This document shows positions 5,987 through 12,952 of a stretch of 12,952 bases of DNA, piece after piece. Source of the DNA: Holosporaceae bacterium (GTDB taxonomy: Bacteria; Pseudomonadota; Alphaproteobacteria; UBA3830); contig JAIRZO010000058.1 of the NCBI GenBank assembly GCA_031267195.1, positions 1 through 12,952 on the forward strand, given 5' to 3'. Positions within the stretch are counted from its first letter, which is position 1; each line of letters starts with the position of its first letter. The notes under the pieces were generated by a model. It saw only the letters and a list, made by a program, of their open reading frames with translations. It did no database searches and was not told the origin of the DNA. Made by a program: the position numbers and the translations under genes.

Positions 5987-7726
5987 ATGTCACAGGAAAT
6001 GGATGGTGCTACCAACGACATCGGAACTGGCGCCGCTGTTGTCATCAGTTTTGCTGAATTGTTCGAGAACTCTTGCAGAGCATCGACGCTAGAACACAAA
6101 GTAGTCAGAGGTAAAATCGTTGATATCAACGACAATTTTGTAATAATTGATGTTGGTTTGAAGTCCGAAGGACGCATAGCGCTCAGCGAATTCATGACTT
6201 CTTCTAACAAAATGGAGTTAAAAGTAGGCGATGAGATTGATGTATATATAGATCGCTACGAAAGCAAAAATGGCGAAATTGTACTGAGTCGTGAAAAAGC
6301 ACTGCGGGAAGCAGCCTGGCTGGATCTCGAAAAAGCATTCAACAACAGAACCAGTGTCACTGGCACCATTTGCAACCGCATCAAAGGTGGATTTATGGTT
6401 GATTTGGTGGGAGCAATGGCGTTTTTGCCTGGCAGTCAGGTGGATGTACGTCCCATAAAAGACATTACCCCACTACTGGGAATTCCTCAGCCGTTTATTA
6501 TCCTAAAAATGGATCGAGTGCGGGAAAATATAGTTGTATCTCGCCGCGGTATTCTGGAGGGAGCTAATGCTGAAGAGAGAGCGAAGGTTGTAGCTACCCT
6601 CCAGGAAGGACAGATTATCGAAGGCGTTGTGAAGAACATTACAAACTACGGAGCTTTCGTAGATGTAGGAGGCATAGATGGTCTCCTGCACAACACAGAT
6701 ATTTCCTGGAAAAGGACAAATCATCCATCCGAAGTTCTGACGCCTGGCCAAAAAGTTGTGGTAAAAATCGTTAAATTTAACCGGGAAACGCAGCGTATTT
6801 CCCTTGGAATGAAACAGCTCACAGACGATCCTTGGGAATGCGTTGATAAGGAATTTCCAGTTGGCAGTCGAATAGTTGGTAAAGTAACCAACGTAACGGA
6901 TTATGGTATCTTTGTTGAAATCAAAGAAGGTGTTGAGGGATTGGTTTATGTTTCGGAAATAAGCTGGAAGAAAAACATCTCTCCCGCGAAGGTCGCCAGC
7001 GTCGCCTCGGATCTGGAAGTTGTTGTGTTGGATGTGGATGTAGCTAAACGACGGATGGGCCTCAGCGTCAAGCAATTGCAGGAAAATCCATGGAATGGAG
7101 TAAGCGATTCGTTTTCTGTAGGTCAGATTTTTGAGAGCTCTGTTTCGAATGTGGCGGACTTTGGCATATTTGTCAATCTTATAGAAGATATAGACGGTCT
7201 GGTACACCTTAATGATCTATCCTGGGATCAACCGAAAGACTCAGAACTAGCGAAATATAACAAAGGAGACATCGTCAAAGTAAAAGTGTTGGAGATTGAT
7301 TGTGAAAAGGGACGGGTGTCGCTGGGAATAAAACAACTGACAACCAATCCAGCCGCCAGCAATCCTAATAATAGTGTGGCCCTCAAAAAAGGAGCCATCG
7401 TTACCTGCGTTGTTTCTGAAATTAAAGATGATGGCATCGGAGTTACAATTGTTGGCGGACCCCAGGCATTCATCGAAAAAATTGATCTCGCCAAAGATCG
7501 TGAGGATCGTCGATTGGATAGATTCGCTGTCGGCGAAAAGATTGATGCTATAGTAACCGGTATCGATAAAACAGGCACTAAGGTTTCTCTTTCCATAAAG
7601 GCACTGGAAATTGCTACAGAAAAAAAAGCAATGGAGGAATATGGTTCATCAGATAGCGGCGCTAGCCTTGGGGAAATTTTGGGAGTTGCCATTGGCAAGT
7701 CGTCTTTCACTAAATCTATAAAATAG
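5987..7726 (+). CDS. rpsA: Small-subunit ribosomal protein S1 (bS1), six S1 domains
   Basis: bS1 binds mRNA on the 30S subunit and helps load structured or weak-Shine-Dalgarno messages. The product is 579 residues, slightly longer than the 557 of E. coli. Six S1 (OB-fold) repeats are visible at about 37-103, 121-187, 207-276, 292-362, 379-450 and 468-538. Examples are YGAFVDVGGIDGLLH in repeat 3 and YGIFVEIKEGVEGLVYVSEISW in part in repeat 4. As in the family, repeats 3-5 are the most canonical and repeats 1-2, the ribosome-docking pair, diverge. The N-terminal FAELFENS is also conserved. The ATG has only a weak AAGG 10 bases upstream, like the weak rpsA start region of E. coli. A MlaC-like gene follows after 8 bases. 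There is no cmk gene upstream, unlike in many proteobacteria. Confidence 0.97.
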   Translation: MSQEMDGATNDIGTGAAVVISFAELFENSCRASTLEHKVVRGKIVDINDNFVIIDVGLKSEGRIALSEFMTSSNKMELKVGDEIDVYIDRYESKNGEIVLSREKALREAAWLDLEKAFNNRTSVTGTICNRIKGGFMVDLVGAMAFLPGSQVDVRPIKDITPLLGIPQPFIILKMDRVRENIVVSRRGILEGANAEERAKVVATLQEGQIIEGVVKNITNYGAFVDVGGIDGLLHNTDISWKRTNHPSEVLTPGQKVVVKIVKFNRETQRISLGMKQLTDDPWECVDKEFPVGSRIVGKVTNVTDYGIFVEIKEGVEGLVYVSEISWKKNISPAKVASVASDLEVVVLDVDVAKRRMGLSVKQLQENPWNGVSDSFSVGQIFESSVSNVADFGIFVNLIEDIDGLVHLNDLSWDQPKDSELAKYNKGDIVKVKVLEIDCEKGRVSLGIKQLTTNPAASNPNNSVALKKGAIVTCVVSEIKDDGIGVTIVGGPQAFIEKIDLAKDREDRRLDRFAVGEKIDAIVTGIDKTGTKVSLSIKALEIATEKKAMEEYGSSDSGASLGEILGVAIGKSSFTKSIK

Positions 7727-7734
7727 AGGTATGT

Positions 7735-8385
7735 ATGCGTGCAATTATTTTTTTATGTTATGGTTTTTTCGTTAGCTCTCTTGGGCTCCTCGGCATAGGC
7801 GCCGAGGCTGTATTTGCCGCTGGAAGATCCGTTGCCTGTCCGCCTTCTGCTGTTCAACAGCCAAATAACTCCGTTAAAGAATTCGTTGAGAATACTTTCA
7901 AAGCTATCCTTAGAACCATCCAGGGTAACACGGTAAATACTAATGAATTGATAAAAATCGTTGAACAAAATTTTGCGGTTAACCACATGTTGAGTCGAGT
8001 TTTGGGACAATATCTAAACACTCTGAAGCATGATCCAGAAAAATTAAAAAAATTCACCGAATCTTTTATTCGGCAGATCGTTGGGCTATATAAATCAGAA
8101 TTGGGGAAATATAAATCAGCAACATTTCGCATCATAAAAATTGAAAGTTCTGATGGTGACTATCATTTAACAGCGGCCATTGTCGCAAATAGTGCAGAAA
8201 TTACGGTTGAATTAGATATTACACATGATAATGGTAATACAAACAAATTGCTAATTAGTAGACTAGTCATAAACGATGTAGATATAGCTATAATCCAGCA
8301 AGCAGAAGCTAGAAGTTCCGGTACCGATTGTGGTGATTATGTAAAACGCATAATTGATCAGTATTCAGGTAGATCGGCATCATGA
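7735..8385 (+). CDS. MlaC/Ttg2D-like periplasmic phospholipid-binding protein
   Basis: MlaC-family proteins carry phospholipid across the periplasm between the MlaA outer-membrane complex and the MlaFEDB transporter. The 216-residue length is close to that of E. coli MlaC (211). A Sec signal peptide spans about 1-28 (hydrophobic core FLCYGFFVSSLGLLGIGAEA, possible cleavage after VFA). The mature part begins with a helix that includes VKEFVENTFKAIL. LSRVLGQYLNTL, then LKKFTESFIRQIVGLYKSEL and ATFRI fit the central helices of the fold. The C-terminal strand LLISRLVINDVDIAIIQQAE corresponds to the family's YD-(V/I)-x-(V/I)-E-G-(V/I)-(S/D) segment, but here the usual EG is ND. Two Cys (36 and 198) are present. 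An AGGT site lies just before the ATG, 8 bases after rpsA. No mlaA, B, D, E or F gene is nearby. The family match is by pattern, not search. Confidence 0.75.
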   Translation: MRAIIFLCYGFFVSSLGLLGIGAEAVFAAGRSVACPPSAVQQPNNSVKEFVENTFKAILRTIQGNTVNTNELIKIVEQNFAVNHMLSRVLGQYLNTLKHDPEKLKKFTESFIRQIVGLYKSELGKYKSATFRIIKIESSDGDYHLTAAIVANSAEITVELDITHDNGNTNKLLISRLVINDVDIAIIQQAEARSSGTDCGDYVKRIIDQYSGRSAS

Positions 8386-8412
8386 CCTGAAGCTTTCTGC
8401 GGATGTATCGCC

Positions 8413-8859
8413 ATGCTTATGATTCCTCTAAAAATTCTTCCACACGGTACTGGACTTGATTTGCCTGGCTATTCCACACCCGAAAGCGCAGGGCTAGATC
8501 TGCGGGCAGCAGTTGAAACTGAAATTGTTCTGAAACCAATGGCCAGATATGCAGTACCAACTGGCATTTCTCTTGCCTTACCGAAAGGATATGAGGCGGA
8601 AGTTAGGCCGAGATCCGGACTAGCATTCAACAATGGTATAACAGTCTTAAACACTCCAGGAACGGTGGACAGTGATTTCCGCGGAGAGCTAAAGGTGTTG
8701 CTCATAAATCTTGGAGAAGAGGAGTTTACACTGAACCGTGGATTTAGAATTGCCCAGCTGGTGGTACAAAGATACGAGACAATAGCATTCCGGGTTGTAG
8801 ACACTTTAAGCGACACAGAACGCAGCACCGGCGGTTACGGATCCACCGGAATACTCTAA
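8413..8859 (+). CDS. dut: Deoxyuridine 5'-triphosphate nucleotidohydrolase (dUTPase)
   Basis: The enzyme hydrolyses dUTP to dUMP and pyrophosphate, which keeps uracil out of DNA and supplies dUMP for thymidylate synthesis. It acts as a cytoplasmic trimer. The product is 148 residues, and all five trimeric dUTPase motifs are present: AGLDLRA (26-32), RPRSGLA (65-71), GTVDSDFRGE (83-92, with the catalytic-water Asp), RGFRIAQLV (109-117) and the glycine-rich arm RSTGGYGSTG (137-146). Motif 3 has Phe89 where most dUTPases have the Tyr that stacks on the deoxyribose. The start may be the ATG at 8413 or the one at 8419 (two residues shorter); a weak GGA at 8401-8403 suits 8413. It follows the MlaC-like gene by 27 bases and is probably the last gene of that transcript. 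Confidence 0.96.
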   Translation: MLMIPLKILPHGTGLDLPGYSTPESAGLDLRAAVETEIVLKPMARYAVPTGISLALPKGYEAEVRPRSGLAFNNGITVLNTPGTVDSDFRGELKVLLINLGEEEFTLNRGFRIAQLVVQRYETIAFRVVDTLSDTERSTGGYGSTGIL

Positions 8860-8895
8860 CAGCTAAGCTTTGTCATGCAAAAAAATATTCTTTCT

Positions 8896-9285
8896 TCAAC
8901 TGGCTTCAATCGCAGCCACACCATCAGCATTTCGGTCCATCAGCTCAATGACAGCAATCGGAGCTTTATCGCCGAGCCTAAAACCGCACTTTACAATTCT
9001 GGTGTAACCACCGTTGCGATCAGCATAGCGCGCCGCCAGCGGACCAAAGACCTTAGTCACTAATTCGTCATCTCGCAACTTTGCAAACAAGATCCTTTTT
9101 TGCGCAATGCTGCCCTTCTTGCCCAAAGTGAGCATCTTCTCAACATATGGACTAAGATCTTTAGCCTTCGGCAAGGTCGTAACAATTTTTTCATACCTAA
9201 GCAATGATTTTGCAAGATTAACAAACAAAGACTTCCGCTGGGCTGTGTTCCTTCCAAACTTTCGTCCACTCATTCTATGTCTCAT
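8896..9285 (-). CDS. rplQ: Large-subunit ribosomal protein L17 (bL17)
   Basis: bL17 lies near the peptide exit tunnel of the 50S subunit. The product is 129 residues with the invariant start MRHRMSGRKFGRN, then QRKSLFVNLAKSLLRYEKIVTTL, written here as two conserved stretches (QRKSLFVNLA and KIVTTLPKAKDLSP). It ends in a conserved region with GGYTRIVKCGFRLGDKAP and IELMD. A strong GGAGG site (9291-9295 in + coordinates) stands 5 bases before the ATG. It is the last gene of the alpha operon, 33 bases after rpoA, and converges on dut with a 36-base gap. Confidence 0.97.
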   Translation of the reverse strand: MRHRMSGRKFGRNTAQRKSLFVNLAKSLLRYEKIVTTLPKAKDLSPYVEKMLTLGKKGSIAQKRILFAKLRDDELVTKVFGPLAARYADRNGGYTRIVKCGFRLGDKAPIAVIELMDRNADGVAAIEAS

Positions 9286-9318
9286 AACATCCTCCGATAT
9301 ATTTTATCAATTTATTCT

Positions 9319-10353
9319 TTAAATCTTGTCGCGTGTCCCCGTAGATATATTATCATCCATGTTTTCCAACGGCCAACCGGGAACCTGCATGCCAAGATAT
9401 AACCCCATGTTAGAGAGTACTTCTTTTATTTCATTCAACGACTTTCTTCCAAAATTTGGAGTTCTAAGCATTTCATTTTCTGTTTTCTGCACCAAATCAC
9501 CTATGTAGACAATATTGTCCCCCTTCAAGCAATTCATGGAACGAACCGAAAGCTCCAGATCCTCTACTCGTCTCAGCAGATTTGCATTGAACGGAAGAGC
9601 TATTTCCTTTTCCTCATCAACTCGTTCAACTTCCTCTTCAAAATTGATGAACTTCTGCAACTGATCCTGCAATATCTTTGCCGACATAGCTACAGCATCC
9701 TCTGGACTGATGGCGCCGTTGGTTTCCACATCCAAAATTAATTTGTCATAATCGGTTATTTGTCCAACTCTGGTATCCTCAACCCTATAGGCAACTTTTT
9801 TAACGGGATTGAAAATGGAATCTACAAAGAGCGTTCCCAAGGGAGCATCTTCGATTCGATTCTGCATCGCCGTAACATAGCCACGACTAACCGCAACCGT
9901 AAGCTCCATCTTAAGGATGGCACCATCACCTACGGTGCATACGTGGTGCTCTGGATTTAACACATTGATTTCCGCTTCCCGATCAAACATTCCAGCCTTA
10001 ACTTCACAGGGACCAACAACAGAAAGTCTCATCTTTCGCACCGATTCACATTCCATTCTCAAAGACATTGATTTTATATTCAAAATAATGTTCGTAACGT
10101 CCTCCGTCACACCAGGAATGGTAGAAAATTCATGCAAAACTCCGTCAATACGGATGGAAGTAACGGCAGCTCCCTTTAGGGAAGATAACAGAACGCGACG
10201 TAGAGCATTACCCAGAGTAACACCAAACCCCCGCTCCAAAGGTTCCGCCACAAGAGTTGCTATTTTATGAGAAACATCAACGTCAGAAGTCACCTCATCT
10301 TCGACCTGCAACCTATAAGCCTTTATTAGATCTTGCCACTGTCTTTGAATCAC
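9319..10353 (-). CDS. rpoA: DNA-directed RNA polymerase subunit alpha, GTG start
   Basis: The alpha subunit nucleates RNA polymerase assembly and contacts promoter UP elements and activators. With the GTG at 10353-10351 the protein is 344 residues and begins [16 protein letters not shown], as expected for the family (start MIQ...). AGAGAGG lies 6 bases upstream. The assembly domain includes [20 protein letters not shown] (39-58). A linker rich in Glu (about 238-250) leads to the C-terminal domain (about 255-325) with VRSMNCLK, where Arg271 matches the DNA-binding Arg265 of E. coli, then [14 protein letters not shown] and the [13 protein letters not shown] hairpin. A longer frame reaches an ATG at 10446, but that would add 31 residues unlike any alpha subunit and run into rpsK. 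The gene starts 19 bases after rpsK. Confidence 0.96.
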   Translation of the reverse strand: MIQRQWQDLIKAYRLQVEDEVTSDVDVSHKIATLVAEPLERGFGVTLGNALRRVLLSSLKGAAVTSIRIDGVLHEFSTIPGVTEDVTNIILNIKSMSLRMECESVRKMRLSVVGPCEVKAGMFDREAEINVLNPEHHVCTVGDGAILKMELTVAVSRGYVTAMQNRIEDAPLGTLFVDSIFNPVKKVAYRVEDTRVGQITDYDKLILDVETNGAISPEDAVAMSAKILQDQLQKFINFEEEVERVDEEKEIALPFNANLLRRVEDLELSVRSMNCLKGDNIVYIGDLVQKTENEMLRTPNFGRKSLNEIKEVLSNMGLYLGMQVPGWPLENMDDNISTGTRDKI

Positions 10354-10359
10354 AACAAA

Positions 10360-10366
10360 CCTCTCT
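10360..10366 (-). promoter_or_regulatory. Ribosome binding site that fixes the rpoA GTG start
   Basis: On the minus strand AGAGAGG precedes the GTG by 6 bases. No comparable site precedes the upstream ATG at 10446, which lies inside rpsK. This settles the start in favour of GTG. Confidence 0.85.
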
Positions 10367-10372
10367 ATAAAG

Positions 10373-10768
10373 CTAAACTCTGCGCCGTTTCGGTGGTCTG
10401 CAGCCATTGTGAGGAAGTGGAGTAACGTCTCGTATAGAACCAACAATTAATCCCAATGACTGGAAAGTCCTCAGCACAGACTCACGCCCGGATCCCGGCC
10501 CTAATATTTCTACATCAATATTTTTCATGCCGTGTTCGATGGCCTTCGATGCAACTTTATCCGCCGCTATCTGAGCAGCATATGGAGTGGATTTGCGTGA
10601 ACCACTGAAACCGGTACTCCCCGCAGAACCCCAAGCAATAGTGTTGCCCTGCAAGTCAGTAATCGTGATTATCGTATTATTAAAAGTCGCATTGATATGC
10701 GCCATTCCGGAAACAACATTCTTTTTATCCTTTTTCTTTAACTTTTGAACACTCTTTTTATACGCCAT
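10373..10768 (-). CDS. rpsK: Small-subunit ribosomal protein S11 (uS11)
   Basis: uS11 sits on the 30S platform and contacts mRNA near the E site. The product is 131 residues: a Lys-rich N-terminus, [18 protein letters not shown] (21-38), then [20 protein letters not shown] and the C-terminal [15 protein letters not shown], the invariant RNA-binding tail. An AGGAG site (10774-10778 in + coordinates) overlaps the rpsM stop codon and lies 5 bases before the ATG, so translation of the two genes is tightly coupled. Confidence 0.97.
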   Translation of the reverse strand: MAYKKSVQKLKKKDKKNVVSGMAHINATFNNTIITITDLQGNTIAWGSAGSTGFSGSRKSTPYAAQIAADKVASKAIEHGMKNIDVEILGPGSGRESVLRTFQSLGLIVGSIRDVTPLPHNGCRPPKRRRV

Positions 10769-10776
10769 GAGTTCTC

Positions 10777-11154
10777 CTATTTAGTCACTTTCTTTTTTCC
10801 TGGAATCGCCCGAGCCTTACCCTTTCTGGTGCGGGCGTTGGTGTGAGTTCTTTGCCCGTGAACCGGAAGACCTTTTCTGTGCCTCAATCCCCGATAACAA
10901 CCGAGATCCATAAGTCGCTTAATGTTCATATTAACAACCCGTCTCAGATCTCCTTCCACCTGATAATCTCTGTCTATAATTTCGCGAATCCGCAGAATTT
11001 CATCCTCCGTAAGCTCAAAAACCCTCCGGGAATCAGCAATGCTGGCTCCATGACAAATCACCGCTGACCGCGTCGGACCTATACCATATATGTACCTCAA
11101 AGCGAATTCGACACGCTTTTTATCGGGCAAATTAACACCAGCTATACGAGCCAC
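10777..11154 (-). CDS. rpsM: Small-subunit ribosomal protein S13 (uS13), GTG start
   Basis: uS13 lies in the 30S head and forms intersubunit bridges with the 50S. The product is 125 residues beginning (GTG) [16 protein letters not shown], with the helix-two-turn-helix segment [14 protein letters not shown], then [20 protein letters not shown], of which [11 protein letters not shown] is diagnostic, and a basic tail ending GKKKVTK. The start codon is GTG (11154-11152), with GGGGAGA 6 bases upstream. It opens the rpsM-rpsK-rpoA-rplQ run after an unusually long 185-base gap from adk. The stop TAG is shared with the rpsK ribosome binding site. Confidence 0.97.
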   Translation of the reverse strand: MARIAGVNLPDKKRVEFALRYIYGIGPTRSAVICHGASIADSRRVFELTEDEILRIREIIDRDYQVEGDLRRVVNMNIKRLMDLGCYRGLRHRKGLPVHGQRTHTNARTRKGKARAIPGKKKVTK

Positions 11155-11160
11155 AGACTA

Positions 11161-11167
11161 TCTCCCC
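11161..11167 (-). promoter_or_regulatory. Ribosome binding site for the rpsM GTG start
   Basis: GGGGAGA on the minus strand lies 6 bases before the GTG. The conserved MARIAG N-terminus of uS13 begins exactly at this GTG, so the start is secure. Confidence 0.85.
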
Positions 11168-11182
11168 TTTCTTTAATCTTCC

Positions 11183-11195
11183 TACAATCATTGTA
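11183..11195 (-). promoter_or_regulatory. Extended -10 promoter element inside a 13-base palindrome, upstream of rpsM
   Basis: TACAATCATTGTA is a perfect palindrome about a central base. On the minus strand its TACAAT (11190-11195) matches five of six bases of a -10 box and is preceded by TG plus one base, making an extended -10. No good -35 box is found at 16-18 bases; TTGTGT is at 21. Transcription would start about 25 bases before the GTG of rpsM. Confidence 0.35.
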
Positions 11196-11339
11196 ACACA
11201 TAAACATAAATAACGCACACAAGTTGCTACAAATGACATATACTCCATCACGCTAAGAAGCTGGATTTTGAAGGTGAAAATTCACGGCAATTACAGCCTT
11301 CCAAGTCCGGAGTCTCATCTTGAATGAGTATATACTTAA

Positions 11340-11993
11340 TTATAGACCTAATTCCATGGCCAATTTTGTAACACTCTGCAGAACAATTTCCCGAGAAGCA
11401 TTACCATCGACCTTTATCAATCGGTCCGCATAATATGCCGAAACCGGCAACGTAATACGTTGATATTCAAGAAGTCTATGCCGCACAACTTCCTCCTCAT
11501 CGTCCCCTCTCCTCACAAGTTCGCCACCACAACGGGAACAGCGACCAATTTTGTCATCAGCTCCAAACGTAGCGGCACACAGGACACAAACCCTACGGCC
11601 AACGATTCTGGCAACGATAAGCTCATAGTCCACTTCAATTTCAATGACCTTCATGGAATTTTTTAGACAGGCATCAAAAATTGTGTCCAAAAACTTCGCT
11701 TGATCAACACTGCGGGGAAACCCATCCAACAGCACCACCCGCTTTTCCGGTAAAACTCGCTCCAGATTAACTTCAACTACCTGATTAACAACACCGTCGC
11801 TTACCAAGTCACCTGAACCAAGAATTGATTTCACAATAGCACCAACCTCAGTATCGTTTTTTACCTCATTTCTTAACAAATTTCCAGTGGAAAAATGAAT
11901 AACATCAAAATTATCTAGCAGATGCTGAGCAACCGTCCCCTTCCCAGCTCCCGGAGCTCCAAGCAAAACAATTGCTTTAAGATCATTCGACAT
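11340..11993 (-). CDS. adk: Adenylate kinase, long form with four-cysteine zinc-type LID
   Basis: The enzyme interconverts ATP + AMP and 2 ADP in the cytoplasm. The product is 217 residues: P-loop GAPGAGKGT (12-20), AMP-binding segment with FSTGNLLRNEV (34-44), LLDGFPRS (88-95), and a full-length LID (about 127-168). The LID holds Cys136, Cys139, Cys152 and Cys155 in a CxxC-12-CxxC arrangement, which in other long adenylate kinases binds structural zinc. RHRLLEYQRITLPVSAYY (171-188) is the conserved region after the LID. Position between secY and rpsM is typical. The ATG is 29 bases after secY, with a modest TAGG 8-9 bases upstream. It is transcribed with secY and perhaps on into rpsM. Confidence 0.97.
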   Translation of the reverse strand: MSNDLKAIVLLGAPGAGKGTVAQHLLDNFDVIHFSTGNLLRNEVKNDTEVGAIVKSILGSGDLVSDGVVNQVVEVNLERVLPEKRVVLLDGFPRSVDQAKFLDTIFDACLKNSMKVIEIEVDYELIVARIVGRRVCVLCAATFGADDKIGRCSRCGGELVRRGDDEEEVVRHRLLEYQRITLPVSAYYADRLIKVDGNASREIVLQSVTKLAMELGL

Positions 11994-12022
11994 AGCAGCA
12001 ACCTATTTCTTACTTCCTAACA

Positions 12023-12952
12023 TTATTTTTTTCTCTTCTCCATCTTCTTCAAAACTCCTTTATACTGGTGCGATAAAATATGAGTATAAACCTGCGAAAT
12101 AGTATCAATCGTTACGCCCACAATGATCAAAATACCAGTACCGCCAAAAATAAAATTAACACCAAGATGAGACCGAACCACGTCCGGTAATATGCAAACA
12201 CAGGACATGTATAAGGCACCAACCGTCGTCAATCGAGTCAATATGTAATCTAAATAATCCGCAGTGGCCTGTCCCGGTCTCACACCAGGAATAAAACCAC
12301 CGGCTTTTTTCAAATTATCCGCCGTTTCTGTTGGATTAAATATTATGGCGGTGTAGAAAAATGAAAAGAAAATTATTAGCACCACCAGTATCAGCGAGAA
12401 AATTATATCTCCTCTTTCAAAAAAATCAAAAATATAATTGAGAATAACATTGTCACTCTTGTTTGCAAAAGACAACAATGTCATTGGCAGCATCAAAAGA
12501 GCATAGGCAAAGATTGGTGGCATAACTCCAGCAGAATTTATTTTCAAAGGCAGATGACTGCCTTCCATTTGCTTATTCTGAGCCATCATTGCGTGTTTCT
12601 GAGGATAATGAATGCTAACGCGCCGCTGCGCTCTCTCCATGAAGACGACAAATGCTATAACCCCGATGGCCAAACCAAAGATAGTAACCACCGCAAGCAC
12701 CGACAAAGCACCCGCTCTCCCCAGCTCAAAGATATTAAGAATACTGGCGGGCATATTGGCAACGATTCCGGCGAAAATCAGCAGCGAAGAGCCATTTCCA
12801 ACCCCCCGGGATGTAATCTGTTCCCCCAACCATACCAGAAACATCGTACCGCACACCAATGACGGCACCGCCACAAATGGAAACATTGCACCTATAACCA
12901 CAGGATTGTTGGGGGCATTCATCAATAACATACTCATGCCAAACGCATGAAG
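12023..12952 (-). CDS. secY: Protein translocase subunit SecY, 5' end outside window
   Basis: SecY is the membrane channel of the SecYEG translocon. The frame is open at the right edge, so the first in-window ATG (12937) is internal. 309 C-terminal residues are present, from about the end of membrane helix 3 to the C-terminus, which leaves seven of ten helices. Diagnostic segments are MFLVWLGEQITSRGVGNG after helix 4, the cytoplasmic loop with SHLPLKINSAGVMPPIFA before helix 7, FNPTETADNLKKAGGFIPG..PG in the next large cytoplasmic loop, and the end VTIDTISQVYTHILSHQYKG followed by a basic tail KMEKRKK. The two large cytoplasmic loops are those that contact the ribosome and SecA. It is followed by adk after 29 bases, the normal alphaproteobacterial arrangement. 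Confidence 0.96.
   Translation of the reverse strand, partial: LHAFGMSMLLMNAPNNPVVIGAMFPFVAVPSLVCGTMFLVWLGEQITSRGVGNGSSLLIFAGIVANMPASILNIFELGRAGALSVLAVVTIFGLAIGVIAFVVFMERAQRRVSIHYPQKHAMMAQNKQMEGSHLPLKINSAGVMPPIFAYALLMLPMTLLSFANKSDNVILNYIFDFFERGDIIFSLILVVLIIFFSFFYTAIIFNPTETADNLKKAGGFIPGVRPGQATADYLDYILTRLTTVGALYMSCVCILPDVVRSHLGVNFIFGGTGILIIVGVTIDTISQVYTHILSHQYKGVLKKMEKRKK

Larger units (their letters stand above)
11155..11339 (-). other. adk-rpsM intergenic region, possible internal promoter/leader
   Basis: This 185-base gap is the longest within the minus-strand ribosomal block, whose other gaps are 8-33 bases. No family-like protein or RNA gene was recognised. Reading on the minus strand it holds AGTATATACT (11327-11336), a 5-bp hairpin CTCAT-TCAAG-ATGAG (near 11312-11326), an AT-rich stretch and an extended -10 element with a palindrome (11183-11195) before the rpsM ribosome binding site. 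It may separate the alpha operon from the spc operon and hold an S4-type translational control site, but no clear pseudoknot could be drawn. Confidence 0.4.

Noticed and set aside
6503..7207. 234-residue open frame on the - strand
   Set aside because: It lies wholly antisense to the six-domain S1 gene, has no family pattern, and follows from codon bias of rpsA.
7228..7710. 160-residue open frame on the - strand
   Set aside because: Antisense to the end of rpsA, which is clearly the real gene; low-complexity Ser/Pro content and no motifs.
8469..8828. 119-residue open frame on the - strand
   Set aside because: Antisense shadow of dut, all five of whose motifs are on the + strand.
8860..8895. 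Bidirectional terminator between dut and rplQ
   Set aside because: Runs of A/T are present but no stem of useful length precedes them on either strand.
10354..10446. N-terminal extension of rpoA to an ATG
   Set aside because: It overlaps rpsK, lacks a ribosome binding site and is unlike any alpha subunit N-terminus.
11253..11318. 21-codon open frame on the - strand between adk and rpsM (starts MRLRTWKAV)
   Set aside because: No ribosome binding site before its ATG, no run of regulatory codons or terminator/antiterminator pair to suggest a leader peptide.

Overview
The window is a gene-dense piece of an AT-rich bacterial chromosome. I read it as an alphaproteobacterium, quite possibly a host-associated lineage of the Holosporales/Rickettsiales kind. 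Three things point that way. The order secY-adk-rpsM-rpsK-rpoA-rplQ is the alphaproteobacterial form of the spc/alpha ribosomal block. L36 is the 41-residue zinc-free form usual in that class and is encoded away from secY-rpsM. The low GC resembles intracellular members of the class, some of which carry type VI secretion systems (T6SS). The order-level placement is inference; no rRNA gene is present.

Layout: (1) bases 2-4788, + strand: the end of a T6SS cluster, with tssM (5' end outside the window) overlapping tssA by 4 bases. (2) 4820-5431, - strand: a two-BON-domain lipoprotein gene, convergent with tssA. (3) 5432-5714: a 283-base divergent intergenic region with four perfect 6-bp inverted repeats about 40 bases apart and a promoter for rpmJ. 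(4) 5715-8859, + strand: rpmJ (L36), a leader with a long bulged hairpin, rpsA (S1), a MlaC-like periplasmic lipid-binding protein gene, and dut. The last three are closely packed and probably co-transcribed. (5) 8896-12952, - strand: rplQ, rpoA, rpsK, rpsM, adk and secY (5' end outside the window), convergent with dut.

How the genes fit together: TssM and TssA belong to the membrane and assembly parts of a contractile T6SS. The BON lipoprotein and MlaC-like protein are envelope proteins. The rest is core gene expression (ribosomal proteins, RNA polymerase alpha), nucleotide metabolism (adenylate kinase, dUTPase) and Sec translocation. No transposase, integrase, tRNA, rRNA or CRISPR array was seen.

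I do not see a wholly new multi-gene system. The points most worth a second look are a TssM whose G-domain has lost the DTAG (G3) signature, the regularly spaced inverted repeats before rpmJ, the structured rpsA leader with mutually exclusive stems, and the coupling of a MlaC-like gene to rpsA and dut. rpoA and rpsM both start with GTG; an ATG-only start call for rpoA would add 31 false residues.
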